Positions 16,752-25,637 of a stretch of 42,276 nucleotides of DNA are shown in pieces. Position numbers and translations under genes: made by a program. This stretch comes from Bradyrhizobium centrolobii (lineage in GTDB: Bacteria > Pseudomonadota > Alphaproteobacteria > Rhizobiales > Xanthobacteraceae): NCBI RefSeq assembly GCF_001641635.1, contig NZ_LUUB01000102.1, forward strand, positions 1-42,276. The letters are read 5' to 3'. Below the pieces are notes generated by a model, which saw only the letters and a list, made by a program, of their open reading frames with translations, did no database searches and had not been told where the DNA came from. Numbering within the stretch: position 1 is the first letter of the stretch; every line of letters begins with the position of its first letter.

Positions 16752-16854
16752 TGTCATCGCCCGCGAAAGCGGGCGATCCAGTATTCCAGAGGCCGTTGTT
16801 GTTAAACCGAGACGCCGCGGCGTACTGGATTCCCCGCCTTCGCGGGGAATGACA
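16752..16854. repeat. MITE-like inverted repeat, family C
   Basis: TGTCATCGCCCGCGAAAGCG on the left and CCTTCGCGGGGAATGACA on the right are inverted ends around the internal pair GATCCAGTATTCC and GTACTGGATTCC. It has no coding capacity. It lies between convergent genes. The rest of 16695-16973 shows no gene. Confidence 0.65.
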
Positions 16855-16973
16855 GCGGAGAATGAGGCGATTTCTGCGCGCTCGCGCATCCGGCCCTGCG
16901 TTCTGAAACGCCAACGACCGGCCAATCGGAGGGATTGGCCGGTCGCCGGGATTCGCAGATCGTATTCTCGCGG

Positions 16974-17732
16974 CTAGATCAGAAGATCGTGCTGTAGCGG
17001 GAGCGCGTGCAATTGCTGGACCTCCTGACCTCCGAATGAGACAGAGGTGTGGTCCGCCAAGGCAGCCTGCGACCCAGCCGCCTGTGCCTGAGGCGACGGC
17101 GACAGCAGCGTCCTCAGGTCATATCCGGCCCCGTCGCTGCCGATGGCGTATTCGATGACGTTGTTGCCGCCCAGGAAAAAGTTGTAGATCGACACGCCAC
17201 TGTTGATGACTCCATCCGCGACGTCGGCCGCGTTGGTGACCAGCAGATCGTTGCCGTTCTGATACAACATCAAGGTCGATCCCGCACTGTCCAGCACGTG
17301 GATATAGTCCGCGGTTCCCCCGCCAAAGCCCGTAGCATTGGCGGCGCTGAGATCATCGGCGGCGGTGTCGATGCCGGCATTGCTGATCCGGATTTGGTAC
17401 TCGTCGTCGCCTTGATTGCCGCGCACGACGTCGCTGCCGGCTCCGCCATCAAGGACGTCGTTGCCTGTCCCGCCGGTCAGGTTGTCGTTGCCGCCGTTAC
17501 CGACCAGTGTGTCATTGCCGTCGCCGCCGAGCAGGATATCGGAAACGTTGCCGCCGGTGACTCGATCGTTACCGGCCCCGCCATCGATGATATTCGAAAG
17601 CGTGTTGCTCCCTTTGATCTGATCATCGCCGCCAAGACCGTTCATCGAGTGCCCGGTATCGCCGGTTCCATCGAGCGGATGCGTGCTCCAGTCGATGAGA
17701 TCGTTACCACTGGTTCCAGTCCATACTGCCAT
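16974..17732 (-). CDS. Small RTX (hemolysin-type calcium-binding repeat) protein
   Basis: This 252-aa protein carries GG-x-G-x-D-x-L/I-x nonapeptide repeats from about residue 33 to 110 (for example GGDGNDTLVGNGGNDNLTGG). These form a calcium-binding beta-roll in type I-secreted proteins. The start at 17732 has GAGGGT upstream. The frame open to 17855 adds no repeat. The C-terminal ~140 residues have no recognisable enzyme motif and end with the hydrophobic LPLQHDLLI, compatible with an uncleaved type I secretion signal. No TolC/HlyB/HlyD genes are nearby, so it would depend on an exporter elsewhere. Its function is unknown. It may be a cell-surface or biofilm protein. Confidence 0.82.
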   Translation of the reverse strand: MAVWTGTSGNDLIDWSTHPLDGTGDTGHSMNGLGGDDQIKGSNTLSNIIDGGAGNDRVTGGNVSDILLGGDGNDTLVGNGGNDNLTGGTGNDVLDGGAGSDVVRGNQGDDEYQIRISNAGIDTAADDLSAANATGFGGGTADYIHVLDSAGSTLMLYQNGNDLLVTNAADVADGVINSGVSIYNFFLGGNNVIEYAIGSDGAGYDLRTLLSPSPQAQAAGSQAALADHTSVSFGGQEVQQLHALPLQHDLLI

Positions 17733-18105
17733 GTGACCCTCATTTGCGAGTGACCGTGCAGTGGCTGGCACTTGCAAGCGCCCGATCCGAGGTGAAGTTC
17801 GTGCCTGACCACCACAGCGCGGATTTTGAATAATCGCGCGCGAAAGTGGCGTCAACCAGAAGTAGTTTAATCAATTCAATGCACGAGTTCTGTATTGGGA
17901 ACGGCCACCGGATATTGCCTTCAATATCGATGCAATTCGTCCAGGACGATCCAAGCGAGCAGCTTGCATCGCGAGATGTCGCAGGGCGCGTCGAATGCCG
18001 ACCATGGCTTGTTCGCTGCCCGCCTCCATCCGGGATTAATTTGCTTGATGTGTATTGGCAAAATCCGTTGCGGGGATGGGGCGCGTCCTCAAATCGTCTC
18101 TTTGG
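17733..18105. other. Intergenic stretch without a recognisable gene
   Basis: This 373-bp stretch lies upstream of the RTX gene and downstream of the broken gene at 18106. It contains an AT-richer patch around 17855-17935 that could hold the RTX promoter. No coding frame with a ribosome-binding site or repeat family was seen. Confidence 0.4.
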
Positions 18106-18770
18106 TCAGGCGCTCAAATCCGCGCTTGTTCCCGGCTGCGTGCGCGACGTGAGGTAGGACGATTGCCGCTGCGCGGTGGCCTTCTGGCCCTCGGCCAGCA
18201 TCGCCTGGAAGGCCGCGTCGAGTTGATCGCGACTATAGGTCGCAGAACTGCTTTGCCGCGGTGTCCATTGGGATTGCGTGATGGCGGTGGGCGCCTTTTC
18301 GACGGTGCCGCCAAGGAGCGTGGCGTAGCTGTCGGCCCGCCACTGTGCCAGATCTGGTCCACTCAGACCGGGAGGATCCTGGAGATTGCCGATCTTTGCG
18401 GCCCCGCGTTGGTCATCGTCGAGGACCCGCCATTGTACAGAGTAGCCACCACCTTGCCGTCAACCTTCACCTGGGCATAGGTATTCTCAGGTGCATCGTC
18501 CGAGACGGCCGGTTGGGTCGCGCTCGCGCCGTGGGTCATCAGCCAGTTCGTCGCCATCAGGTCGCGCAGGGCAGGATCATCCGCCGCCGATATCGGCTTG
18601 GCACCTTGCAGCGGCTTGAGCTGCGAGACGTCAAACCGGGGACCGCTGGTCGCTGCGTCGGCCGCCGCCGATGTCTCCGCGTCGACATCCGATGTCGATG
18701 TCGCATTCAAGCTGGACGTTGATGCAGGGCGCAGATGAGGCGACGCCGGACTGAATAGACCTGAGATCAT
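18106..18770 (-). pseudogene. Unknown Ala/Ser-rich protein gene with a frameshift
   Basis: A gene of about 221 codons starts at ATG 18770 (AAGGAG seven bases before) with MISGLFSPASPHLRPASTSS. It continues through FDVSQLKPLQGAKPI and NTYAQVKVDGKVVATLYNGG, then loses frame at the CCCC run 18402-18405. Reading on in the shifted frame gives a coherent continuation (IGNLQDPPGLSGPDLAQWRA to the final TSADLSA) ending with TGA at 18106-18108. One missing base accounts for the break. I do not recognise the family. The low-complexity N-terminus and later Gln/Ala-rich helical part suggest a secreted or structural protein. The neighbour is the RTX gene. Confidence 0.65.
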
Positions 18771-19284
18771 GGAACGCTCCTTTGCACTAAACCCGATTCT
18801 TCAGCACACAACCTAAGAGAGCAAAACCTGGGCCGATGCCGGGGGCTTGAAGAGACTGGTGTTTTAGCTTTCAGGGAGCTGCGGGCCTCGGTAAATCTTG
18901 CCGCCGTAGGCAGGACTTGCCCCTCCGAGCCGCGGATCGCAAGCTTGTGGCATCGCGCGAGATGTTCCGAGCGCGTGCATTGCAGCCGCATTCGTTCCAC
19001 TGAATCGTCACCTCGAAATCAGGCGCCAGCCAAATTTCACGGATACGGTTTCACGGCGTCCGATTCCTGGGTCGGGTCCCCAGACCGGATCGTCCGGCTG
19101 CGCGGGGAATGACAACTGAAAATGCGGTGCTGTCAGCGCGCCTTGCGCGACGGCGACCGAATGATCCGACCCGTCAATAGCTTCGTAGAATCCACCCCGC
19201 ATCGTGTCGGCAATCACCGGCTACTTTGCATGGGGTTGTTTTCGAGATTTTTGTTTTGGGGTTCGCAAGGACCTCAGGCCGAAG
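18771..19284. other. Intergenic stretch without a convincing gene
   Basis: This 514-bp stretch has no well-supported coding region. A 69-codon open frame on the minus strand (19008-19217) has no clear ribosome-binding site or recognisable domain. Around 19060-19112, CGATTCCTGGGTCGGGTCCC and GCGCGGGGAATGACA resemble a decayed MITE of the family B/C kind. A T/G-rich patch lies at 19230-19262. Confidence 0.35.
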
Positions 19285-21501
19285 CTACCTGTTTCCGCCG
19301 AACAGGCGATCCATCAGCCAGCCGTCGAGCCCCGCCGCTGCCTCCGGCCGCACATTGGCGCGCGTGGGAGGCGGGCGATAGCCGCCAGTGTTCGCCGGTG
19401 CCGGTCCGGGCGCCACCGGTGTCGGCGGGGAGATCTGCGATGCGGCCTGCGCGAGGTTCGACAGACCCCAGGTCGCTTGCGAATTCGGTAAGGCTGCGAC
19501 CGGCACGCCCTCGTGGGCCGTGCGCATGAAGCGGGACCAGACTTCCACCGGCAGGCCGCCGCCGGTCGCCTTCTTCGTCGGCGAGTTGTCGTCATTGCCG
19601 AGCCAGACGCCGGTGACGAGGTTGGCGGTGTAGCCGATGAACCAGGCGTCGCGATAATCCTGGCTGGTGCCGGTCTTGCCGGCCGCCTGCCAGCCGGGGA
19701 TTTCCGCCTTCTTGGCGGTGCCGGAGATCAACGTCTCCCGCATCATCGTGTTCATCATCGCGACATGGCGCGGCTCGATCACCTGGTTATGCTCGTCGGG
19801 CTGGCGCATGTAGAGCAGCTTGCCCTCGAGCGTCTTGATCCGCCTCACCACATGCGGTGATACGGCAAAGCCGCCATTGGCGAAGGGTGCATAGGCGCCG
19901 ACGAGCTCGACGACGGAGACCTCGGAGGTGCCGAGCGCGATCGAGGCATTGGGCTCGAGCTTCGAGGAGATGCCGAGCCGGTGCGCGGTGCGCACCACGT
20001 TCTTCGGTCCGACCTCGAGGCCGAGGCGAATTGCGACCGTGTTGAGCGACATCGCGAGCGCCTGCGTCAGCGTCACCGCGCCGAAATATTCATGCGTGTA
20101 GTTCTCGGGCTTCCAGCCCTTGACTTCGATCGGCGCGTCCTGGCGGACGGTGTCGGGCGTCAGGCCCTGCTCGAGCGCAGTCAGATAGACGAACGGCTTG
20201 AACGAGGAGCCGGGCTGGCGCTTGGCGGTCACCGCGCGGTTGTACTGGCTGTCGGAATAGTTCCGCCCGCCGACCATGGCGCGCACCGCGCCATCTGGCG
20301 TCATCGCCACCAGCGCGCCCTGGCTGACGTTGAACTTCACGCTCTTCGCCGCGAGCTCGTCGATGATGGCGGCTTCCGCCAGGCTCTGGAGTTTCGGATC
20401 GATCGTGGTCTCGACCGTGATGCTCTGGTCGATCTGGCCGACGAGATCGTCCAGCACCTCGCCGATCCAGTCGGCGACGTAGTTGACGGTGCCGGCGCCG
20501 ACCGGTTTCACGTTATAGGAGGGGTGGCCGATCGAGGCCTGCGCTTGCGCTTCGGTGATGAACTTCGCATCGGCCATCGCCGCAAGCACGACCTGCGCAC
20601 GCTGCTCGGCGCCTTCGGGGTTGCGGTTCGGCGCGAGCCGCGAGGGCGATTTGACGAGGCCTGCGAGCATCGCGGCCTCGGCAATGGTGACATTCTTCGC
20701 CGACTTGCCGAAATAGCGTTGCGCCGCCGCCTCGACGCCATAGGCGCCGGAACCGAAATAGACGCGGTTGAGATAGAGCTCCAGGATCTCGTTTTTGGAA
20801 TGCTTGCGCTCCAGCCAGATCGCGAGCTCGGCCTCCTGCAGCTTGCGCTGCATGGTGCGCTCCTGGGTCAGGAACAGGTTCTTTGCGAGCTGCTGCGTCA
20901 GCGTCGAGCCGCCCTGCGACACGCCACGATGGAGCACGTTGGTGACCAGAGCGCGCAGGATGCCGACGGGGTCGATGCCGAAATGCGAATAGAAGCGGCG
21001 GTCCTCGATGGCGATGAACGCCTTGGGCAGGTAGGGCGGCAAATCCTTCAGCGACACGTTGGCGCCGGCCATCTCGCCGCGCTGAGCCAGCATGCTGCCG
21101 TCGATGCCGACGATCTGGATCGTCGGCGGGCGCTTGGGGATTTCCAGCGACTGGATCGGCGGCAGATGGGCGCCGACCCAGATCACGACGCCGATCACGG
21201 CAATCATGCCCCACAGGCCGAGCACCGCGCCCCAATAGATCAGGCGGCCGATGCCAAAACCTCCGCGCGACTTCGACCGGCGCTTTGCGCCGCCGCGGCT
21301 TGTCTGCGCCTTCCGCTCGCGCGGCGGCTCGTCGTCGGAATCCTCGGTCTTGCGCTTGACGGATGATTTCGCCGATTTCTTTGGCTGGTCGTCAGCGTTG
21401 GGGATGCGGTCCGCTGCCGTCAGGCGCAGATCGGCGAGGGCTGCGGGCAAGCCGAATAGCGGCTCTTTCCGTCCGCCGCCCTTTTTCTTTCCCCACGCCA
21501 T
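19285..21501 (-). CDS. Class A penicillin-binding protein, PBP1a family
   Basis: This 738-aa bifunctional peptidoglycan synthase has a basic, Lys/Arg-rich cytoplasmic tail (1-82), one transmembrane helix (about 84-110), a GT51 glycosyltransferase domain with the catalytic glutamate in AIEDRRFYSHFG (E166) and GGSTLTQQLAKN, and a transpeptidase domain with SSFK (S432, K435), SLN (in AMSLNTVAIR) and KTGTS (in AAGKTGTSQDYRD). It ends with a Pro/Ala-rich stretch. It polymerises and cross-links cell-wall glycan in the periplasm. The N-terminal basic tail is longer than in many PBP1a proteins. It is divergent from the DUF1330 gene (167-bp gap). Confidence 0.94.
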   Translation of the reverse strand: MAWGKKKGGGRKEPLFGLPAALADLRLTAADRIPNADDQPKKSAKSSVKRKTEDSDDEPPRERKAQTSRGGAKRRSKSRGGFGIGRLIYWGAVLGLWGMIAVIGVVIWVGAHLPPIQSLEIPKRPPTIQIVGIDGSMLAQRGEMAGANVSLKDLPPYLPKAFIAIEDRRFYSHFGIDPVGILRALVTNVLHRGVSQGGSTLTQQLAKNLFLTQERTMQRKLQEAELAIWLERKHSKNEILELYLNRVYFGSGAYGVEAAAQRYFGKSAKNVTIAEAAMLAGLVKSPSRLAPNRNPEGAEQRAQVVLAAMADAKFITEAQAQASIGHPSYNVKPVGAGTVNYVADWIGEVLDDLVGQIDQSITVETTIDPKLQSLAEAAIIDELAAKSVKFNVSQGALVAMTPDGAVRAMVGGRNYSDSQYNRAVTAKRQPGSSFKPFVYLTALEQGLTPDTVRQDAPIEVKGWKPENYTHEYFGAVTLTQALAMSLNTVAIRLGLEVGPKNVVRTAHRLGISSKLEPNASIALGTSEVSVVELVGAYAPFANGGFAVSPHVVRRIKTLEGKLLYMRQPDEHNQVIEPRHVAMMNTMMRETLISGTAKKAEIPGWQAAGKTGTSQDYRDAWFIGYTANLVTGVWLGNDDNSPTKKATGGGLPVEVWSRFMRTAHEGVPVAALPNSQATWGLSNLAQAASQISPPTPVAPGPAPANTGGYRPPPTRANVRPEAAAGLDGWLMDRLFGGNR

Positions 21502-21668
21502 ACTTGAAACGCCCGGTCAGTCCGCCCCGCCGCACGCTAGCGGTCGCTGTTTAAGGCCCGGTTACCCAGAGCTTAACGCTCAATTAGGAGGTGCGGCATT
21601 CGTCTGCCTCAGTTCCGAAGGCCGCGCGGCGGAGTTAGGATCGGCGGCATGAAGAAGAGGGAACACAC

Positions 21669-22094
21669 ATGGGCCATATCGATCCGACCAAGGAAATCTT
21701 CGCGCAATTCCGAGACAATGACCGGCCGGGCCCGATCCACATGCTCAACCTGGTGCGCTTGCGGAAGGAGGCGGCCTATCCCGATGGTCGCAAGGCCACC
21801 GGCGCGGAAGCCTATGCGGCCTATGGTCGCGAGAGCGGCCCGGTGTTCGAGCGCCTCGGCGGTCGCATCGTCTGGCAGGGCAAGTTCGAACTAATGCTGA
21901 TCGGTCCGCAGGAGGAGCGCTGGGACCACTGCTTCATCGCCGAATATCCGAGCGTTAGCGCCTTCGTCGAAATGATCCGCGACCCCGTCTATCGCGAGGC
22001 GGTGAAGCATCGCCAGGCGGCGGTCGAGGACTCGCGGCTGATCCGGCACGCGGTGCTGCCGGTCGGCAAGAATTTTGGCGAGATACCGAAGTAG
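21669..22094 (+). CDS. DUF1330-family protein
   Basis: This 141-aa protein has the dimeric alpha/beta-barrel DUF1330 pattern: PIHMLNLVRLRKEA near the start, AYAAYGRESGPVFERLGGRI, and the region DHCFIAEYPSVSAFVEMIRD followed by PVYREAVKHRQAAVEDSRLI. The family is of unknown function. Its fold is shared with ABM/EthD proteins. AGAGGGAA lies nine bases before the ATG. It is not obviously in an operon. A G/C-rich repeat follows. Confidence 0.88.
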   Translation: MGHIDPTKEIFAQFRDNDRPGPIHMLNLVRLRKEAAYPDGRKATGAEAYAAYGRESGPVFERLGGRIVWQGKFELMLIGPQEERWDHCFIAEYPSVSAFVEMIRDPVYREAVKHRQAAVEDSRLIRHAVLPVGKNFGEIPK

Positions 22095-22157
22095 GAGCTC
22101 GAGGAGCTGCAATCCTGTTTCGAAGAAGCTCTGCTCGAGCCCCGCACTCCGCTGCGT

Positions 22158-22335
22158 TCCCCCCTTGCGGGGGAGGGCCAGGGAGGGGGGTAGCCCCGGG
22201 AGAGGTCAGCGTCTTGGAACGCAAACGCTTGCAGCAATCGAAAGAGAGGAGAGGGAGTCTTCACGCCATCACGGATGGGTCTTGCCGTGTGGCGCCCCCC
22301 TCCCCAAACCCTCCCCCGCAAGAGGGGAGGGAGCG
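22158..22335. repeat. Palindromic intergenic repeat, family E (copy E2)
   Basis: The block is CCCCCTTGCGGGGGAGGG on the left and CCTCCCCCGCAAGAGGGGAG on the right with a unique centre. Most of the 283-bp gap between the convergent DUF1330 and binding-protein genes is this block. It may serve as a transcript-ending structure for both. Confidence 0.6.
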
Positions 22336-22377
22336 ATAGAGCAATAGCCTTGGCTCAAGAAGGCTAGCCGAGGAGAA

Positions 22378-23604
22378 CTAACCCGCCGCACCCGCGTCCT
22401 CGAGGATCGGGCCGAACAGTTCCCAGCGCTCGCCATTGAACTTCATCATCTGAAGCTGCTTGTTGACGCGGTAGTCGGTCGGCGAGGTGTTGGCCTTGAT
22501 GCCGGGCAGCGCGACGTCGCCTGTCACGTCCCTCAGCGAAGCGGCCTGCTTCATGACGTTCTCGCGCGTCAGGTTGTCGCCGCACTGCTGCAGCACGTGA
22601 GCCAGAAGCTGCGCCGTGCTGTAGCCGTAGGTGTTGAAGTTCGAGTCCTTGTCGCCGTCCGGATAGTATTTGGCCATGAACTCGAAATACCGCTTCAGGC
22701 CGGCGTCGTCCTTCCAGGTCGGATCAAGCGGATCCTTGCCGTAATTGACGCTGATCACGCCCTTGGCGGCGTCAAGTCCCGCCGGCTTCATCACCGCGCC
22801 GACGGAGGTGGCGTTGATGTCGACGATCTGCACCGGATGCCAGCCGAGCTCCGCGATCTTCTTGATCGCCTGCGCTGCCTGCTTCGGCGTGGTGGCGCTG
22901 AAGAACAGGTCGGCGCCGGCGTCCTTGATCTTGAGGATCTGCGAGTCGATGGTCGGATCCGAGACTTCGTAGGATGCTTCCACCACGATCATCTTGGCGG
23001 CCTTGTCGCCGAGACCGGCCTTGATGCCGTTCAGGTAGTCCTTTCCGAGGTCGTCGTTCTGATAGAGCACGCCGATCTTGGCGTTCGCGTGCTCCTTCAG
23101 GATGTACTGACCGTAGATGCGGCCCTCGACGAAGTAGTTCGGGTTATAGCCCATCGTCCACGGGAAGTTCTTGGGGTCGGTGAACTTCGAGGCGCCGGTG
23201 GCCGCGAACAACTGCGGCACCTTCTTGGAATTGAGATATTTCTGGACGGCCGCATTCGAAGGCGTGCCGATGATCTGGAAAGTCAGCAGCACCTCGTCGC
23301 TCTCGACGAGCTTGCGCACCTGCTCCACCGCTTTCGGCGGCGAGTAGGCGTCGTCATACTGGATCAGCGTGATCTTGCGGCCGTTGATGCCGCCCTGGTC
23401 GTTGATCATCTTGAAATAGGCGGCCTGGGTCTTGCCGATCGAGGCATAGGCTGACGCCGGTCCCGAGAACGGCACGGTCTGCCCGACCTTGATCTCGGTG
23501 TCGCTGGCGCCCGGATCGTATTTCTTCTGGGCACTGGCCGCTGAGACCGACAGCGCCAAAGCCAGCGTTGTCCCCGTGACCAGGTTCAGAACTCCATTCC
23601 TCAT
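22378..23604 (-). CDS. Periplasmic substrate-binding protein (branched-chain amino acid ABC type), copy 1
   Basis: This 408-aa type I periplasmic binding protein is of the LivJ/LivK/Peripla_BP_6 group. The signal peptide (MRNGVLNLVTGTTLALALSV, cut after ASA-Q near residue 26) is followed by GASDTEIKVGQTVPFSGP, NDQGGINGRKI, YDDAYSPPKAVEQVRKLVE and GVLYQNDDLGKDYL. The ATG at 23604 has GAGGAAA upstream. A TTG at 23610 is the only longer choice. It lacks neighbouring permease or ATPase genes. Relatives in rhizobia bind amino acids, amides or aromatic acids. The ligand is unknown. It is a close paralogue of the gene at 23828. Confidence 0.91.
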   Translation of the reverse strand: MRNGVLNLVTGTTLALALSVSAASAQKKYDPGASDTEIKVGQTVPFSGPASAYASIGKTQAAYFKMINDQGGINGRKITLIQYDDAYSPPKAVEQVRKLVESDEVLLTFQIIGTPSNAAVQKYLNSKKVPQLFAATGASKFTDPKNFPWTMGYNPNYFVEGRIYGQYILKEHANAKIGVLYQNDDLGKDYLNGIKAGLGDKAAKMIVVEASYEVSDPTIDSQILKIKDAGADLFFSATTPKQAAQAIKKIAELGWHPVQIVDINATSVGAVMKPAGLDAAKGVISVNYGKDPLDPTWKDDAGLKRYFEFMAKYYPDGDKDSNFNTYGYSTAQLLAHVLQQCGDNLTRENVMKQAASLRDVTGDVALPGIKANTSPTDYRVNKQLQMMKFNGERWELFGPILEDAGAAG

Positions 23605-23730
23605 TCGCAATTTCCTCGGATCGTTATTGGCGATGATCTGCCCGACGCGCTGTTACGCGCCGGACGCCATCGCTGCGCCGGAGTGTGGCGGAGCCGTTGC
23701 TGCAACGCAAGGTCGGCGCATGTTAAGAGT

Positions 23731-23823
23731 TCGTAGGGTGGGTTAGCGGAAGCGTAACCCACCATTTCTCGCGGCACGCTGGAAAGAAAGAGGTGGGTTA
23801 CGCTTCGCTAACCCACCCTACGA
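23731..23823. repeat. Inverted repeat, family D (copy D2)
   Basis: TCGTAGGGTGGGTTAGCGGA on the left and TCGCTAACCCACCCTACGA on the right are inverted arms separated by a short centre. The element separates the two tandem binding-protein genes and ends four bases after the stop of the upstream one. Confidence 0.78.
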
Positions 23824-23827
23824 GACA

Positions 23828-25054
23828 CTAGCCCGACGGACCGGAGTCCTCGATGATCGGGCCGAACAGCTCCCAGCGTTCGCCGTTGAACTTCATCATC
23901 TGCATCTGCTTGTTGACGCGATAGTCGTTCGGTCCGGTGTTGATCTTGATGCCCGGCAGCGCGAAGCTCGGGGTGAAGTCCTTGATGTTGGCGACCTGTT
24001 TCATGACGTTCTCACGCGTCAGGTCGTCGCCGCACTGCTTCAGCACCTGGACCAGGAGCTCCGCCACCGAATAGGCATAGGTGTTGACCGTGTTGAGCTT
24101 GTCGCCTTCGGGGAAATACTTGTCCATGAAGGCGAAGAAGGCCCTCACGCCCGGATCGTCCTTCCACTGCGGATCACTGGGTTCCTTGCCATATTGGGTT
24201 GAGATGATCCCCTTGGAAATGTCGAGGCCCGCAGGTTTCAGCGTTGCCGAGATCGGGCTCGCGTTGATGTCGACGATGTGGATCGGCGTCCAGCCGAGAT
24301 CGGCGAGCTTCTTGATCGCCTGCGCCGCGAATTTCGGCGTCGAGGCGTCGTAGAAGAGATCGGCGCCCATCGACTTCAGCTTGACCACCTGCGAATCCAC
24401 CGTCGGATCGGTGACCTCGTAGGACACCTCGCCGACGATCATGCTGGCGGCCTTGTCGCCGAGGCCGCTCTTGAGCCCGGCGAGATAGTCGCGGCCCATG
24501 TCGTCGTTCTGGTAGAGAACGCCGATCTTGGCATTGGGGTGATTGGCGAGGATGTATTTCGCGTAGATGCGTCCCTCGGACACGTAGTTCGGATTGTAGG
24601 CGATGGTCCAGGGATAGTTCTTGGGATCGTTGAAGCGCGCGGCGCCGGTGGACGCCAGGAGCTGCGGCACCTTCTTGCCGTTGAGATATTTCTGCACGGC
24701 CGCGTTGGCGGCGGTGCCGATGAGCTGGAACGTGAACAGGACTTCGTCGCCTTCGACGAGCTTGCGCACCTGCTCGACGGTCTTCGGCGGCGAATAGGCG
24801 TCGTCGTACTGGATCAGGTTGATCTTGCGACCGTTGATGCCGCCCTGATCATTGATCATCTTGAAGTACGCGGCCTGCGTCTTGCCGATATTGGCGTAGA
24901 CCGAATAGGCGCCGGAGAACGGCACGGTCTGGCCGATCTTGATCTCGGTGTCGCTGGCGCCGGTGTCGTATTTCTTCTGTGCGAGTGCCTGGCTGGCGGA
25001 AAACGCGAAAGCAAGCGCCGCCATGGCAGCTATGTAGGCTCTGCGATTGTTCAT
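23828..25054 (-). CDS. Periplasmic substrate-binding protein (branched-chain amino acid ABC type), copy 2
   Basis: This 408-aa paralogue of the protein at 22378 has the same length and is about 70-75% identical by eye, with near-identical C-termini (YRVNK followed by QMMKFNGERWELFGPI). The signal peptide is MNNRRAYIAAMAALAFAFSA, cut at ALA-Q. AGGAGGAAC lies eight bases before the ATG at 25054. An open frame extending to 25162 precedes this and is not signal-like. The divergence is spread along the sequence, including the ligand-facing regions (IGTAANAAVQ versus IGTPSNAAVQ). This suggests an old duplication with possible change of ligand. Confidence 0.91.
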   Translation of the reverse strand: MNNRRAYIAAMAALAFAFSASQALAQKKYDTGASDTEIKIGQTVPFSGAYSVYANIGKTQAAYFKMINDQGGINGRKINLIQYDDAYSPPKTVEQVRKLVEGDEVLFTFQLIGTAANAAVQKYLNGKKVPQLLASTGAARFNDPKNYPWTIAYNPNYVSEGRIYAKYILANHPNAKIGVLYQNDDMGRDYLAGLKSGLGDKAASMIVGEVSYEVTDPTVDSQVVKLKSMGADLFYDASTPKFAAQAIKKLADLGWTPIHIVDINASPISATLKPAGLDISKGIISTQYGKEPSDPQWKDDPGVRAFFAFMDKYFPEGDKLNTVNTYAYSVAELLVQVLKQCGDDLTRENVMKQVANIKDFTPSFALPGIKINTGPNDYRVNKQMQMMKFNGERWELFGPIIEDSGPSG

Positions 25055-25188
25055 GTTGGGATGTTCCTCCTGACGGAATTTTCTGCCGATGGTCTTTTCC
25101 CGTTGAATGCAACGGTCGCCATCGCTGCCGAAGATTGTGGAGGAAGGCCAGGCGCCGCGCAAGGATCGCGACGCCGCGCCGTACCGCC

Positions 25189-25550
25189 TTAGGCGAGGAA
25201 CAGTGTAACCAGCGCGATCGCCGCTGGCAGCGCCTGCACGATCAGGATGCGCGTGCTGACGGTCGCCGCGCCGAAGGCGCCGGCCACGATCACGCAGATC
25301 AGGAAGAACGCCTTGATCTGGAACGCGAAGGCCGGATTGCCGTGCACCAGGCCAAAGATCAGGCCGGCAGCGAGGAAGCCGTTATAGAGCCCCTGATTGG
25401 CGGCCAGCATCCTGGAGATCGCGGCCTTCTCCGGCGTCTGGCGAAACACCTTCAGGCCCAGCGGCTTGTCCCAGAGAAACATCTCCAGATCAGGAAGAAG
25501 ATGTGCAGCACGGCGACCGGCGCCACCAGGATATTGGCGATCAAATTCAA
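25189..25550 (-). pseudogene. DUF1304-family membrane protein gene with a frameshift
   Basis: A gene of about 120 codons encodes a small four-helix membrane protein. It reads (TTG)LNLIANILVAPVAVLHIFFL up to about 25490, then must shift by one base to continue EMFLWDKPLGLKVFRQTPEK through to ALVTLFLA. The normal family sequence would read LILEMFLW, which needs one more C in the coding strand (CCAGATCAGG on the plus strand instead of CCAGGATCAGG at about 25485). The proposed TTG start lacks a strong ribosome-binding site. It is either a sequence error or a recent loss. The function of DUF1304 is unknown. Confidence 0.72.
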
Positions 25551-25637
25551 GTTGAGCCCCAAGCGTCAGCTTTCGGGTGGACGCTAGCATGCCTGGTGTG
25601 GCACGTGCGACTATGTGTTCCCTGTAATGGTGTCGCA

